Positions 7,391 to 15,687 of a DNA stretch of 31,664 nucleotides are shown here, piece by piece. Under the pieces are notes generated by a model. The model was not told the origin of the DNA. It saw nothing but the letters and a program-made list of their open reading frames with translations, and did no database searches. The first letter of the stretch is position 1, and each line of letters begins with the position of its first letter. Location of the stretch: positions 1 to 31,664 of the forward strand of contig FR882122.1 in assembly GCA_000435635.1 (NCBI GenBank), read 5' to 3'. The DNA is from Prevotella sp. CAG:1320. GTDB lineage: Bacteria > Bacteroidota > Bacteroidia > Bacteroidales > Bacteroidaceae. Position numbers and translations under genes: made by a program.

Positions 7391-9865
7391 ATGACATACA
7401 CTATCGAAAAAGTGACCACGCTCATTGGCGCGCGACGCTATGGCGACAGCGAGGGCAACATAGGCTTCCTGCTCACCGACAGCCGCTCGCTGTGTTTCCC
7501 CGAGGAGACTTTGTTTTTCGCCCTGCAGTCGGAACGCAACGACGGGCACAACTACATTCCCGAGCTTTACAGAAGAGGCGTGAGGAACTTCGTGGTTTCC
7601 CACGTGCCCAAGGGCTACGCCTCCGACTATCCTGGGGCCAACTTCCTGAAAGTCATCAGCACGCTGGAAGCCTTGCAAAGACTGGCGGAACGACACCGCG
7701 ACGAGTTTGACATCCCCATCGTGGGCATCACGGGCTCCAACGGCAAGACCATGGTCAAGGAGTGGCTCTATCAATTGCTCAGCCCAGGACAACGCGTGAC
7801 CCGCTCTCCCCGCAGCTACAATTCCCAGATAGGCGTACCTCTCTCGGTGTGGCTATTGAATGAGCAGACCCAATTGGGCATCTTCGAGGCGGGCATCAGC
7901 CAACCAGGAGAGATGCTGGCCTTGAGAGACATCATGCAGCCCACTATCGCCGTGCTCACCAACCTAGGCGCCGCGCACCAGGAGAATTTTCCCTCTATGG
8001 AGGCCAAGTGCAAGGAGAAGCTCACGCTGTTTCATGACGCGGAGGTGATGGTGTACCGCAAGGACAACGAACTGGTGAGCCGCATGGTGGACGAAGGACG
8101 CTATGCGGGCGAGAAGCTCTGTTGGTCTACCCAGGAGCGGGAAGCGCCCTTCTATGTGGAAGCGATAGAAAAAGAAGGCGATACCACCCACGTCTCTTAT
8201 ATATATAAAGGAGTGGCGGGGGAATACACCCTGCCCTTCATCGACGATGCCTCCGTGGCCAATTCCATCACCTGCGCCGTGGTGGCCAGGAGACTAGGCC
8301 TATCGGCCGAAGACCTCAACGCCCGCATGCGAAGCCTGGAGCCCGTGGCCATGAGGCTGGAGGTGAAGGAGGGGCAGCACGGATGCACGCTCATCAACGA
8401 CAGCTACAACTCCGACATCAACTCACTGGACATAGCCCTCGACTTCATGAACCGCCGTCCAGACCACCAAGGACGCAGGCGCACGCTCATATTGAGCGAC
8501 ATCTTCCAGAGCGGGCTCTCGCCCGAGGAACTTTACGACGAGGTATCAAGCCTGGTCCGCAAACGGGGCGTGGTGAAGTTTATCGGCATTGGCCCCATGC
8601 TCTGCGCCCACAGGGAGCACATACAACTCTCCGAGAAATATTTCTTCCAGACCGTGGAAGACTTCATACACAGCGAGGTATTCCGCGGCCTGAGAGACGA
8701 GGTGGTGTTGCTGAAAGGCGCGAGACCATTCGGATTTGACCAGCTGACAGAGCTGTTGGTAAAGAAAGTGCACGAGACTACGCTGGAGGTAAACCTCAAC
8801 GCCGTGGTGGCCAACCTGAATTACTATCGCTCTTTCATGAAGCCCACCACCAAGCTGGTGTGCATGATCAAGGCCGACGGCTATGGAGCGGGAGCCGTGG
8901 AAATAGCCAAGACACTGCAAGACCACCGCGTGGACTACCTGGCAGTGGCCGTGGCAGACGAGGGAGTAGCCTTGAGAAAAAGCGGCATCACCTCGAACAT
9001 CATGATCATGAACCCTGAGATGAGTGCCTTCAAGACCATGTTCGACTACGACCTGGAACCGGAAATCTATTCATTCAGGTTGCTGGACGCGCTCGTCAGC
9101 GCCGCCCGCAAGGAAGGCATCACTGGCTATCCCGTACACATCAAGCTGGACACGGGCATGCACCGATTGGGATTCCATCCCATAGACGACATGGACAAGC
9201 TGATAGACAAGCTGAAACACCAAAACGCCATTATCCCCCGTTCGGTGTTCAGCCACTTCGCGGGGTCGGACGATGACATCTTCGACAGCTTCAGCGACCA
9301 GCAATTTGAGCTTTTCGACAAGGGAAGCCAGAAATTGCAATCCGCTTTCGAACACAAGATATTGCGCCACATAGACAACTCAGCGGGCATAGAGCACTTC
9401 CCCGAGAGGCAACTCGACATGTGCCGGCTAGGACTGGGACTTTATGGAGTCAACCCCAGGGACAATTCCATAATCCACAACGTATGCACGCTGAAGACCA
9501 CCATCCTGCAGATGCGCCACGTACCGAAAGAAGACACCGTAGGCTACTCCCGCAAAGGCGTGCTGACGAGGGACAGCGTGATAGCCGCCATACCCATAGG
9601 CTACGCCGACGGGCTCAACAGACATTTGGGCAACGGGCATTGCCACTGTCTGGTAAACGGGAAAGAAGCGCCCTACGTGGGCAACATCTGCATGGACGTG
9701 GCCATGATAGACGTGACAGGCATCGACTGCCAGGAGGGAGACTCCGTGGAAATATTTGGCGACCACCTGCCCGTCACGGTGCTGAGCGACGCGCTGGACA
9801 CCATCCCCTACGAGGTGCTGACAGGTATCTCCAACCGAGTGAAGCGCGTGTATTTCCAAGATTAA
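7391..9865 (+). CDS. murF-alr: Bifunctional MurF-like ligase / alanine racemase
   Basis: A cytoplasmic peptidoglycan precursor enzyme of 824 residues that joins two activities: adding D-Ala-D-Ala to UDP-MurNAc-tripeptide (MurF) and making D-alanine from L-alanine (Alr). Residues 1 to about 455 are a Mur ligase: a TDSR stretch near residue 30, the ATP loop GITGSNGKT at 112-120, and NDSYNSDINS in place of the usual NDAYNANP motif. From about 460 to the end is a fold III racemase, with the PLP lysine in MIKADGYGAG (Lys494) and the catalytic tyrosine in VGYSRKG (Tyr719). This fusion is typical of Bacteroidetes. The ligase half has changed motifs, so how active it is cannot be judged here; a stand-alone MurF may exist elsewhere. 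The start at 7391 is chosen over a TTG at 7361. Confidence 0.95.
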   Translation: MTYTIEKVTTLIGARRYGDSEGNIGFLLTDSRSLCFPEETLFFALQSERNDGHNYIPELYRRGVRNFVVSHVPKGYASDYPGANFLKVISTLEALQRLAERHRDEFDIPIVGITGSNGKTMVKEWLYQLLSPGQRVTRSPRSYNSQIGVPLSVWLLNEQTQLGIFEAGISQPGEMLALRDIMQPTIAVLTNLGAAHQENFPSMEAKCKEKLTLFHDAEVMVYRKDNELVSRMVDEGRYAGEKLCWSTQEREAPFYVEAIEKEGDTTHVSYIYKGVAGEYTLPFIDDASVANSITCAVVARRLGLSAEDLNARMRSLEPVAMRLEVKEGQHGCTLINDSYNSDINSLDIALDFMNRRPDHQGRRRTLILSDIFQSGLSPEELYDEVSSLVRKRGVVKFIGIGPMLCAHREHIQLSEKYFFQTVEDFIHSEVFRGLRDEVVLLKGARPFGFDQLTELLVKKVHETTLEVNLNAVVANLNYYRSFMKPTTKLVCMIKADGYGAGAVEIAKTLQDHRVDYLAVAVADEGVALRKSGITSNIMIMNPEMSAFKTMFDYDLEPEIYSFRLLDALVSAARKEGITGYPVHIKLDTGMHRLGFHPIDDMDKLIDKLKHQNAIIPRSVFSHFAGSDDDIFDSFSDQQFELFDKGSQKLQSAFEHKILRHIDNSAGIEHFPERQLDMCRLGLGLYGVNPRDNSIIHNVCTLKTTILQMRHVPKEDTVGYSRKGVLTRDSVIAAIPIGYADGLNRHLGNGHCHCLVNGKEAPYVGNICMDVAMIDVTGIDCQEGDSVEIFGDHLPVTVLSDALDTIPYEVLTGISNRVKRVYFQD

Positions 9866-9910
9866 CACTTCTTTTCACGCTCAAAGCCCCATAGAATGAA
9901 AAATTATTCG

Positions 9911-9918
9911 TATATTCG
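9911..9918 (+). promoter_or_regulatory. Possible -7 box before the GatC-like gene
   Basis: TATATTCG within CGTATATTCGCG, the same 12-bp core found before miaA. It would start a transcript about 32 nt before the ATG at 9956. There is no good -33 box, so confidence is low. Confidence 0.4.
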
Positions 9919-9955
9919 CGATTGACTATATTGAACAAACAAATCAAAGCGTTTT

Positions 9956-11419
9956 ATGGAACAATTTTTCAGCTATATTATTAGCTTTGGGGCCAGCGTG
10001 ATGATGCCTATACTCTTTACCGTCATAGGACTGTGTATAGGCATGCGTTTCGGCAAGGCGCTCAAGTCCGGCCTCTTCGTGGGAGTGGGTTTCGTGGGCC
10101 TGGGCGTAGTGACCGCCCTGCTCACCACCAATTTCGACACGCCCCTGAACGCCATCTCCAGCTTCTACGACCTACAGCTGAAGGTGTTTGACATGGGCTG
10201 GCCCGCCGCGGCCGCCGTAGCCTATAACACGGCGGTAGGCGCGTTGATCATTCCCATCTGCCTGGGTGTCAACCTGCTGATGCTCTTCACCAAGACCACC
10301 CGCACGGTGAACATAGACCTATGGAACTACTGGCACTTCGCCTTCATAGGAGCCGTGGTCTACTTCGTGATGGGGCAAAGCCTGGCCTGGGGCTATTTCG
10401 CCGCCATTGTCTGCTACATCATCACCCTGGTATGCGCCGACCTCACGGCCGAGAAGTTCCAGGGCTACTACCAATTGGAGGGCATCTCCATCCCCCAGCC
10501 TTTCTGCCAGAGCTTCATGCCCTTGGCCATCGTCCTCAACAAGGCACTGGACAAGATTCCGGGCTTCAGCAAACTGGACATAGACGCTGACGGACTGAAA
10601 AAGAAGTTTGGAGAGCTGGGAGACCCCTTGGTGCTGGGTGTCATCGTGGGCGCGCTTATCGCCCTGTTCGGGCAAGCTAGCCACATCACCAACTTCGCCA
10701 GCTACGTGGAGGAGCTACGCCTTCAAGACCCCGCCACCACCAATACAGACGCGGTGATGAACATCGTGAAATCCGTCTTGTCGCTGGGTATCATCATGGG
10801 AGCCGTAATGGAACTGATACCCCGCATCACCAAGCTCTTTATCGATGGCTTGATGCCCATCTCCGACAAGACAAAGGAATTGGTGAACCGCAAGTTCCAA
10901 GGCAAGAAGGTATACATCGGCATGAGTCCCGCCCTCGTGATAGGCCATCCCACCACGCTGGTGGTCTCCCTCTTCCTGATACCCACCATCCTGGCCGTGG
11001 CTGTTTTCCTGCCGGGTAACCAGTTTCTGCCATTGGCATCGCTGGCGGGCATGTTCTACGTGTTCCCCATCGTGCTGCCCTATACCAAGGGAAACGTGGT
11101 GAAAACCTTTATAGCAGGCCTCTTGATGCTTGTCATCGGCCTCTATTTCGTGACTGATATGGCTCCAGACTTCACCATGGCCGCCCACTCCGTCTACGAG
11201 ATGACACAAGACAGTGCCGCCCACATTCCCGAAGGATTCTCAGCAGGAGCCCTGGACTTCGCCAGCAGCCTCTTCGGATGGAGCATCTATAAGCTCACCT
11301 GCTACGTAAAATACGTCGGCCCCGCCCTGCTGGTGCTCCTCACCCTGGGGCTCATGCTTTTTAACAGGCGCCGCATACTGCATGAGGAAAAAGAGGCAAG
11401 GCAATCCTTGAAACCATAA
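9956..11419 (+). CDS. GatC-like PTS EIIC family permease (orphan)
   Basis: A 487-residue polytopic inner-membrane protein with about 10-12 hydrophobic segments, resembling the galactitol-type EIIC (GatC) of the phosphotransferase system: an N-terminal ISFGASVMMPILFTVIGL, a GMRFGKALKSG loop, a central GDPLVLGVIVGALIALF, and a conserved ELIPRITKLFIDGL segment. In the classical system EIIC moves a sugar while EIIB phosphorylates it. No EIIA, EIIB, HPr or EI gene is seen in this window, and Bacteroidetes generally lack a full PTS. Transport without phosphorylation is therefore my inference. It is 17 bp upstream of kduI and close to an ExuT-like carrier, which suggests an acidic or deoxy sugar as substrate. 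The substrate is not known. Confidence 0.85.
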   Translation: MEQFFSYIISFGASVMMPILFTVIGLCIGMRFGKALKSGLFVGVGFVGLGVVTALLTTNFDTPLNAISSFYDLQLKVFDMGWPAAAAVAYNTAVGALIIPICLGVNLLMLFTKTTRTVNIDLWNYWHFAFIGAVVYFVMGQSLAWGYFAAIVCYIITLVCADLTAEKFQGYYQLEGISIPQPFCQSFMPLAIVLNKALDKIPGFSKLDIDADGLKKKFGELGDPLVLGVIVGALIALFGQASHITNFASYVEELRLQDPATTNTDAVMNIVKSVLSLGIIMGAVMELIPRITKLFIDGLMPISDKTKELVNRKFQGKKVYIGMSPALVIGHPTTLVVSLFLIPTILAVAVFLPGNQFLPLASLAGMFYVFPIVLPYTKGNVVKTFIAGLLMLVIGLYFVTDMAPDFTMAAHSVYEMTQDSAAHIPEGFSAGALDFASSLFGWSIYKLTCYVKYVGPALLVLLTLGLMLFNRRRILHEEKEARQSLKP

Positions 11420-11436
11420 ACCAAAAAAACAATATT

Positions 11437-12348
11437 ATGAGAAAATCACTTTTAACCATCGCGTTCTGCCTCGTGGCAGGAATGGGCTTCGCGCAAAACG
11501 CCTATACGCACTACGAGGTGAGACAAACCCATCACCCCGATGACTTCAAGCACTACGACACCGAGCGCATCCGAAAGGAGTTCGCCGTAGAAAAGGTGTT
11601 CGCTCCCGGGGAAGTGAACTGGGTATACTCCCTTTATGACCGCTTCCTGCTGGGAGGCGCACAACCCATGGGCACCCCACTGGAACTGGCTTCCATCGCC
11701 CCGTTAGACACCGAACACTTGCTGGACAACCGAGAGCTGGGCATCATCAACATAGGCGGTGACGGCACCGTAACCGTAGGCGACAAGAGTTACGACCTTT
11801 CTTTCCAGGAAGCACTCTACGTGGGCAGGGGCGACGCGAAGATTACCGTCTCCAGCAAAGACCCCGCCAATCCCGCCAAATTCTACCTGAACAGCGCATG
11901 TGCCCACACTTCCTATCCCACGAAAAAGGTCACCCTCAAGGAAGCCAACAACATCAAGGCGGGAAGCCTGGAGGGCAGCAATGACCGCGTGATACACCAG
12001 GTCATCATCAACGGCGTGGCGGGCGTGCGCACCTGCCAACTGCAAATGGGCATCACCGAGCTGAAGACCGGCAGCGTTTGGAACACCATGCCCGCACATA
12101 CCCACTTGCGCCGCATGGAGGCTTATCTCTACTTCAACGTGCCCCAAGGCCAAAAGATACTCCACATGATGGGTGAGCCACAAGAAACAAGACCCGTATG
12201 GCTCAACAACGAACAGGCCGTCATCTCCCCCAACTGGAGCATCCACTGCGCCGCGGGCACCAGCAACTACACCTTCATATGGGGCATGGCGGGAGAAAAC
12301 CTTATCTACAACGACATGCAGACCATTGACATACCTGATTTGAAATAG
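11437..12348 (+). CDS. kduI: 5-dehydro-4-deoxy-D-glucuronate isomerase with a signal peptide
   Basis: KduI converts 5-keto-4-deoxyuronate, formed from unsaturated uronic acids released by lyases and unsaturated glucuronyl hydrolases, into 2,5-diketo-3-deoxygluconate. The metal-site residues are present: His221, His223 and Glu228 (AHTHLRRMEAY) and His270. Compared with the E. coli enzyme as I recall it (278 residues; His196, His198, Glu203, His245), every ligand is shifted by exactly 25. Those 25 extra N-terminal residues (MRKSLLTIAFCLVAGMGFAQ...) form a textbook Sec signal peptide: basic start, hydrophobic core, GFAQ cleavage site. The usual family start (a VRQ motif) follows. So this copy is probably periplasmic, unlike the standard cytoplasmic enzyme. 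It has permease genes on both sides. Confidence 0.93.
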   Translation: MRKSLLTIAFCLVAGMGFAQNAYTHYEVRQTHHPDDFKHYDTERIRKEFAVEKVFAPGEVNWVYSLYDRFLLGGAQPMGTPLELASIAPLDTEHLLDNRELGIINIGGDGTVTVGDKSYDLSFQEALYVGRGDAKITVSSKDPANPAKFYLNSACAHTSYPTKKVTLKEANNIKAGSLEGSNDRVIHQVIINGVAGVRTCQLQMGITELKTGSVWNTMPAHTHLRRMEAYLYFNVPQGQKILHMMGEPQETRPVWLNNEQAVISPNWSIHCAAGTSNYTFIWGMAGENLIYNDMQTIDIPDLK

Positions 12349-12389
12349 CGCCACCTTCAACTAATACCTAATAACTTAAAACCTAATAA

Positions 12390-13856
12390 ATGGAATCTAT
12401 CAAAACCAACAAAATGACCAACTACAGGTGGGTGATTTGCGCTATGCTTTTCTTCGCCACCACCGTGAATTATATGGATCGACAGGTGCTCTCGCTTACC
12501 TGGAAAGACTTCATCGCCCCAGAGTTTGAGTGGAACGACAACGACTATGGCACCATCACCGCCTATTTCTCCATCTTCTATGCCATCTTCATGCTCTTCG
12601 CGGGCAAGGTGGTAGACTGGATGGGCACCAAGCGAGGTTACCTCTGGGCAATCGGCATCTGGAGCACAGGCGCCGTACTTCACGCCTTCTGCGGCATCGC
12701 CACGAGCGGCATCGTGACAGGCCATTGGTTGGTGGGCTTCGAGGGAGCCAAGGAGCATCTGGCAGCCTATGCCAGCACGGCAGCCCATATAGGCCTGGCG
12801 GTATCCACGGTCAGCGTGTGGCTCTTCCTCTTCTGCCGCATCATCTTGGCCATGGGCGAGGCGGGCAACTTCCCCGCCGCCATCAAGGTGACCGCGGAAT
12901 ACTTCCCCAAGAAAGACCGCGCCTTCGCCACCTCCATCTTCAACAATGGCGCTTCCGTAGGAGCCTTGATAGCTCCCGTGACCATACCTATCATGGCTCG
13001 CCATTTCGGTTGGGAAATGGCGTTCATTGTCATTGGTGCCTTGGGCTATATATGGATGGGCTTTTGGCTCATACTCTATAAAAAACCAGGCGAGAACAAG
13101 CACGTGAACAAAGCGGAGCTGAACTACATCCACCAAGACGAAGACGACCTGGAGCAAGCCGCCAAGGAAGACGAAGGGCCGAAGATAGGCTTCCTGAAAT
13201 GCTTCACCTACCGCCAGACCTGGGCGTTCATCGTGGGCAAGTTCATGACGGACGGCGTGTGGTGGTTCTTCCTCTTCTGGACTCCCGCCTACGTTTCCGA
13301 TGTCTATGGCTACACCTCCGATTCCCCCATGGGCATGCTGCTCATCTTCGTGCTCTATCTCATCACGATGCTCTCCGTGGCTGGCGGCTACCTGCCCACC
13401 TACTTCGTCAACAAACTGGGCATGAATCCCTACGCGGGCCGCATGCGGGCCATGCTCATATTCGCCTTCTTCCCCTTGCTGGGCATCTTCGCCCAACCCC
13501 TGGGCAGTGTCTCTCCCTGGTTGCCCGTTATCTTGATAGGCATACTGGGAGCCGCCCACCAGAGTTGGTCTGCCAACATCTTCTCCACCGTGGGAGACAT
13601 GTTCCCCAAGTCTGCCATCGCCACCGTGACTGGCATCGGCGGCATGGCAGGCGGCATTGCCTCCTTCCTCATCAACAAATGCTCGGGCATGCTCTTCACC
13701 TACTCAGAGCAAGCGGGCGCGGCCTTCACCTTCGCCGGCTTTGAGGGCAAGCCCGCCGGCTACATGATTATCTTCTGCGTCTGCGCCGTGGCCTACCTGG
13801 TTGGCTGGGTCATCATGAAAGCCCTGGTGCCCAGATACTCGCCCATCACAGAGTAA
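12390..13856 (+). CDS. exuT: ExuT-like MFS hexuronate transporter
   Basis: A 488-residue MFS carrier of the anion:cation symporter group that contains ExuT and GudP. It shows NYMDRQVLS in the first helix, a DWMGTKRGYLWAIGIWS loop (MFS signature between helices 2 and 3) and CRIILAMGEAGNFPAAIKVTAEYFPKKDRAFATSIFN, characteristic of the hexuronate branch. An acidic central loop (HQDEDDLEQAAKEDEG) separates the two six-helix halves. It is 41 bp downstream of kduI, and a strong terminator follows it, so it closes the cluster. It likely brings uronates or the KduI product into the cytoplasm. The first in-frame ATG at 12390 is used; a second Met is 8 codons on. Confidence 0.9.
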   Translation: MESIKTNKMTNYRWVICAMLFFATTVNYMDRQVLSLTWKDFIAPEFEWNDNDYGTITAYFSIFYAIFMLFAGKVVDWMGTKRGYLWAIGIWSTGAVLHAFCGIATSGIVTGHWLVGFEGAKEHLAAYASTAAHIGLAVSTVSVWLFLFCRIILAMGEAGNFPAAIKVTAEYFPKKDRAFATSIFNNGASVGALIAPVTIPIMARHFGWEMAFIVIGALGYIWMGFWLILYKKPGENKHVNKAELNYIHQDEDDLEQAAKEDEGPKIGFLKCFTYRQTWAFIVGKFMTDGVWWFFLFWTPAYVSDVYGYTSDSPMGMLLIFVLYLITMLSVAGGYLPTYFVNKLGMNPYAGRMRAMLIFAFFPLLGIFAQPLGSVSPWLPVILIGILGAAHQSWSANIFSTVGDMFPKSAIATVTGIGGMAGGIASFLINKCSGMLFTYSEQAGAAFTFAGFEGKPAGYMIIFCVCAVAYLVGWVIMKALVPRYSPITE

Positions 13857-13883
13857 ATCCAGGCCCATTCCCTATAACACACC

Positions 13884-13927
13884 CTTCGGGCATGCCCGCT
13901 ACCAAGCGAGCATGCCCGAAGTTGTTT
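13884..13927 (+). terminator. Rho-independent terminator after exuT
   Basis: CTTCGGGCATGC (13884-13895) pairs with GCATGCCCGAAG (13910-13921), with an inner CGCT/AGCG extension and a short loop. TTGTTT follows. It lies 27 bp after the exuT stop. Confidence 0.85.
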
Positions 13928-14117
13928 AAGGAAATACACAATATCGGCAAGGCCGAAAGGCTTCACAATCACAGAAAAGGAACAGGCTCCCCAGGCAAGG
14001 AAAGGAATCGATAAAAACAAAAGTATCAGGGAAAATAACACATACGTAATTCATGGGAAAGACACCTATGTTGTAGGCACTATAAAATATTTTGGACAGT
14101 GTCCTTCTGGAAACGCA

Positions 14118-14193
14118 ACTAGTATCGAAGGCCTATGAAACTAGTTTCGAAGGCCAACGATACTAGTTTCATAGCCCTTTGAGACTAGTATCG
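14118..14193. repeat. Short array of ACTAGT units with a 22-bp period
   Basis: ACTAGT recurs at 14118, 14140, 14162 and 14184, an exact 22-bp step. Flanks are partly conserved (GAN before, WTC after, GAAGGCC in units 1 and 2). The fourth unit runs into TTTTTT. Direct repeats with seven or fewer truly variable bases do not fit CRISPR. Confidence 0.85.
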
Positions 14194-14199
14194 TTTTTT
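14158..14199 (+). terminator. Hairpin with T-run built from the last two array units
   Basis: CGATACTAGT (14158-14167) and ACTAGTATCG (14184-14193) are perfect inverted copies; TTTTTT follows at 14194-14199. It would stop plus-strand transcripts running towards the converging minus-strand gene. Confidence 0.6.
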
Positions 14200-14771
14200 C
14201 ACTCACCTAGAAGGAAGGGGCTTGGAGGGTCTTCCTCCCACACCCGCCAACGATTGACCTGCGCCTTCAGGCGGCGCACGGCTTTCCCGTATGACTTGGG
14301 ATAGACCAACCGCAAGACAAACCACAGTCTCCTATGACGCACGTACTTGGCGTGATAGAGATAGCCCGCCATGAGACCACCATCCCTGTAGAGTGGACCA
14401 GAAAGGATGAAGCAGTCCTTTCCCAGATGCCTGTCCGTTGCATGAAGGAGGCTTCCCAGGCTGTCCATGCCTTGCGACGCGGAGAATCCATGAGGGTTGG
14501 GGACGAGAAAGGCAGACAGCTCTATCAACTCCCCGTTCCAATAACGGAAGCAGGCAGCCCCCTCGCGCTCCATCAGCGAGTCAGTTGCCCGCTCGAAGAA
14601 AGAGGGATAACGCATGCTATATCCCAAAAGGCTATCCACGTATGTGGGCATGGGGTCTCGCTCTATGGCTTCCGCCAGCACGTCCGCTTGCTTTACGTCC
14701 TCTTTCCTGACATGCGTCAGGGCGATGCCCAACGCAAGCAGGGCAAATATCAAGTATACGCTCTTTCTCAT
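14199..14771 (-). CDS. Small exported or membrane-anchored protein next to the wHTH regulator
   Basis: A 190-residue protein of unknown family. The N-terminus MRKSVYLIFALLALGIALTH is a signal peptide or membrane anchor. The rest is a soluble domain with two cysteines (ACFRYWNGEL and GKDCFILSGP) and a basic C-terminal third (VRHRRLWFVLRL, GKAVRRLKAQVNRW). The open frame extends upstream to 14894, but a promoter -7 box (14795-14802) lies just before ATG 14771, so I use that start. It follows a membrane-bound winged-helix regulator. The phased half-sites upstream of its promoter suggest it is the regulator's target. Function unknown; a role as sensor partner is inference. Confidence 0.75.
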   Translation of the reverse strand: MRKSVYLIFALLALGIALTHVRKEDVKQADVLAEAIERDPMPTYVDSLLGYSMRYPSFFERATDSLMEREGAACFRYWNGELIELSAFLVPNPHGFSASQGMDSLGSLLHATDRHLGKDCFILSGPLYRDGGLMAGYLYHAKYVRHRRLWFVLRLVYPKSYGKAVRRLKAQVNRWRVWEEDPPSPFLLGE

Positions 14772-14794
14772 GCCTTGCCGTCTTGTCTTGGCGG

Positions 14795-14802
14795 CAAAGA
14801 TA
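14795..14802 (-). promoter_or_regulatory. Predicted -7 box for the exported-protein gene
   Basis: TATCTTTG (minus strand) matches TAnnTTTG and lies 23 bp before the ATG at 14771. No TTTG is found at the -33 position, which fits a promoter that needs an activator. Confidence 0.6.
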
Positions 14803-14834
14803 GGATTATTCCCGCGATACCGGACTAAAAGGGC

Positions 14835-14873
14835 ACTGACATTTAACTGACATTCCGCGGACAAGTCACTGAC
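14835..14873 (-). promoter_or_regulatory. Four GTC half-sites at 11-bp steps: candidate OmpR/PhoB-type operator
   Basis: Read on the minus strand, GTC occurs with exact 11-bp spacing at (plus-strand GAC) 14871, 14860, 14849 and 14838. Three are GTCAGT and one is GTCCGC. Tandem sites at 11 bp are typical for OmpR/PhoB winged-helix proteins. The block ends about 12 bp before the expected -33 position of the downstream promoter and overlaps the last codons of the regulator gene. Confidence 0.5.
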
Positions 14874-15639
14874 CATCGTCCGTGCGGATGGCAAGGGAGT
14901 ATCCTCCCTTATCGGCCACGACGCGCAGGTTGCAGTTACGCTCCACGATGGGTTTCAGTCTGCGCACTAGGGTATACAGCGTCTCTCGGGCATTGTCCTT
15001 TCGCGGCCACAGTGTGGCACACAGCTCTTCCACGGACACCCGCTTACGCTCACTGGTCATCAGTACCTGCATGAACAAGCGTTGCATGGGAGTGAAATAA
15101 ATCTCCTCGCTGGCCTCGTTGTAGAACAGTCCCGTGCTGGTGGAGAAAGACAGGTTGCCAAACACTTCCATCTGCACGGCAGGGGCGGTGGACATTAACC
15201 CGAACCTTCTCCTTCGCAGGTAAGCCAAGGAGAACAGTCCCCACAGCACGGCCATGGCCAGCAACGTGGTGGGCAGTGCCTGTTCCGAGAGGCTGAAGAT
15301 GGTGGCGTTGGAGCAGTTGGGGTAAGCTCGGATGTACAACCGCTCGTTGCCCGTCTTGAAGCTGACCGTATCGCTGCAAAAAGAGAGTTTGCTGGGTTCC
15401 TCCGTGCACAGCGCCAAATAGGAGGTCGCTTTCAGGGAACTAATCCTCAGGTTGGATTTAAACACCCGCAACGTGTCGGCGGTAATCCTTTCGGGCTTGT
15501 CCTGCAAAACCGTTTTCACCAACGCCTGGTTTACGTCCGCTATGATTCTTTCTTTCGCGGTGACGAAATTCGTATAGCCCAGAAAAAGAGAGGGCAGCAA
15601 GAAAGAGAAAAACACCACAATGGCCACTATCGGTTTCAT
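14866..15639 (-). CDS. Membrane-anchored winged-helix (OmpR/PhoB-type) regulator
   Basis: A 257-residue one-component regulator. Residues about 4-23 (VAIVVFFSFLLPSLFLGYT) form a first membrane helix. About 25-122 is an extracytoplasmic sensor region with three or four cysteines (ALC..SFC, YPNCSN). A second helix (TLLAMAVLWGLFSLAYL) follows, then RRRR as positive-inside signal. Residues about 160-257 are a Trans_reg_C winged helix (EEIYFTPMQRLFMQVLMTS.., VEELCATLWPRKDNARETLYTLVRRLKPIVE, VADKGGYSL). The order is the reverse of ToxR, whose DNA-binding domain is N-terminal. It lies 48 bp after the lipid kinase gene and probably controls the next gene through the phased sites at its own 3' end. 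The signal sensed is unknown. Confidence 0.88.
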   Translation of the reverse strand: MKPIVAIVVFFSFLLPSLFLGYTNFVTAKERIIADVNQALVKTVLQDKPERITADTLRVFKSNLRISSLKATSYLALCTEEPSKLSFCSDTVSFKTGNERLYIRAYPNCSNATIFSLSEQALPTTLLAMAVLWGLFSLAYLRRRRFGLMSTAPAVQMEVFGNLSFSTSTGLFYNEASEEIYFTPMQRLFMQVLMTSERKRVSVEELCATLWPRKDNARETLYTLVRRLKPIVERNCNLRVVADKGGYSLAIRTDDGQ

Positions 15640-15687
15640 AAATGTATATATCTAAATATGTGTTCTACAATACACGGATGCCGTCTC

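Larger units (their letters stand above)
13857..14198. other. Intergenic region between converging exuT and a small exported-protein gene
   Basis: 342 bp without a supported gene. It holds the exuT terminator (13884-13927), an A+T-rich stretch with nothing I recognise, and a 22-bp-period array (14118-14193) whose last two units form a second hairpin followed by six T residues. Confidence 0.7.

Noticed and set aside
12357..13559. 400-codon minus-strand frame opposite exuT
   Set aside because: Composition is extreme (Gly, His, Glu rich) and it lies wholly over the MFS gene; antisense shadow.
13793..14041. 82-codon minus-strand frame starting with a hydrophobic segment
   Set aside because: It runs through the exuT terminator and the end of exuT; no ribosome site or homology seen.
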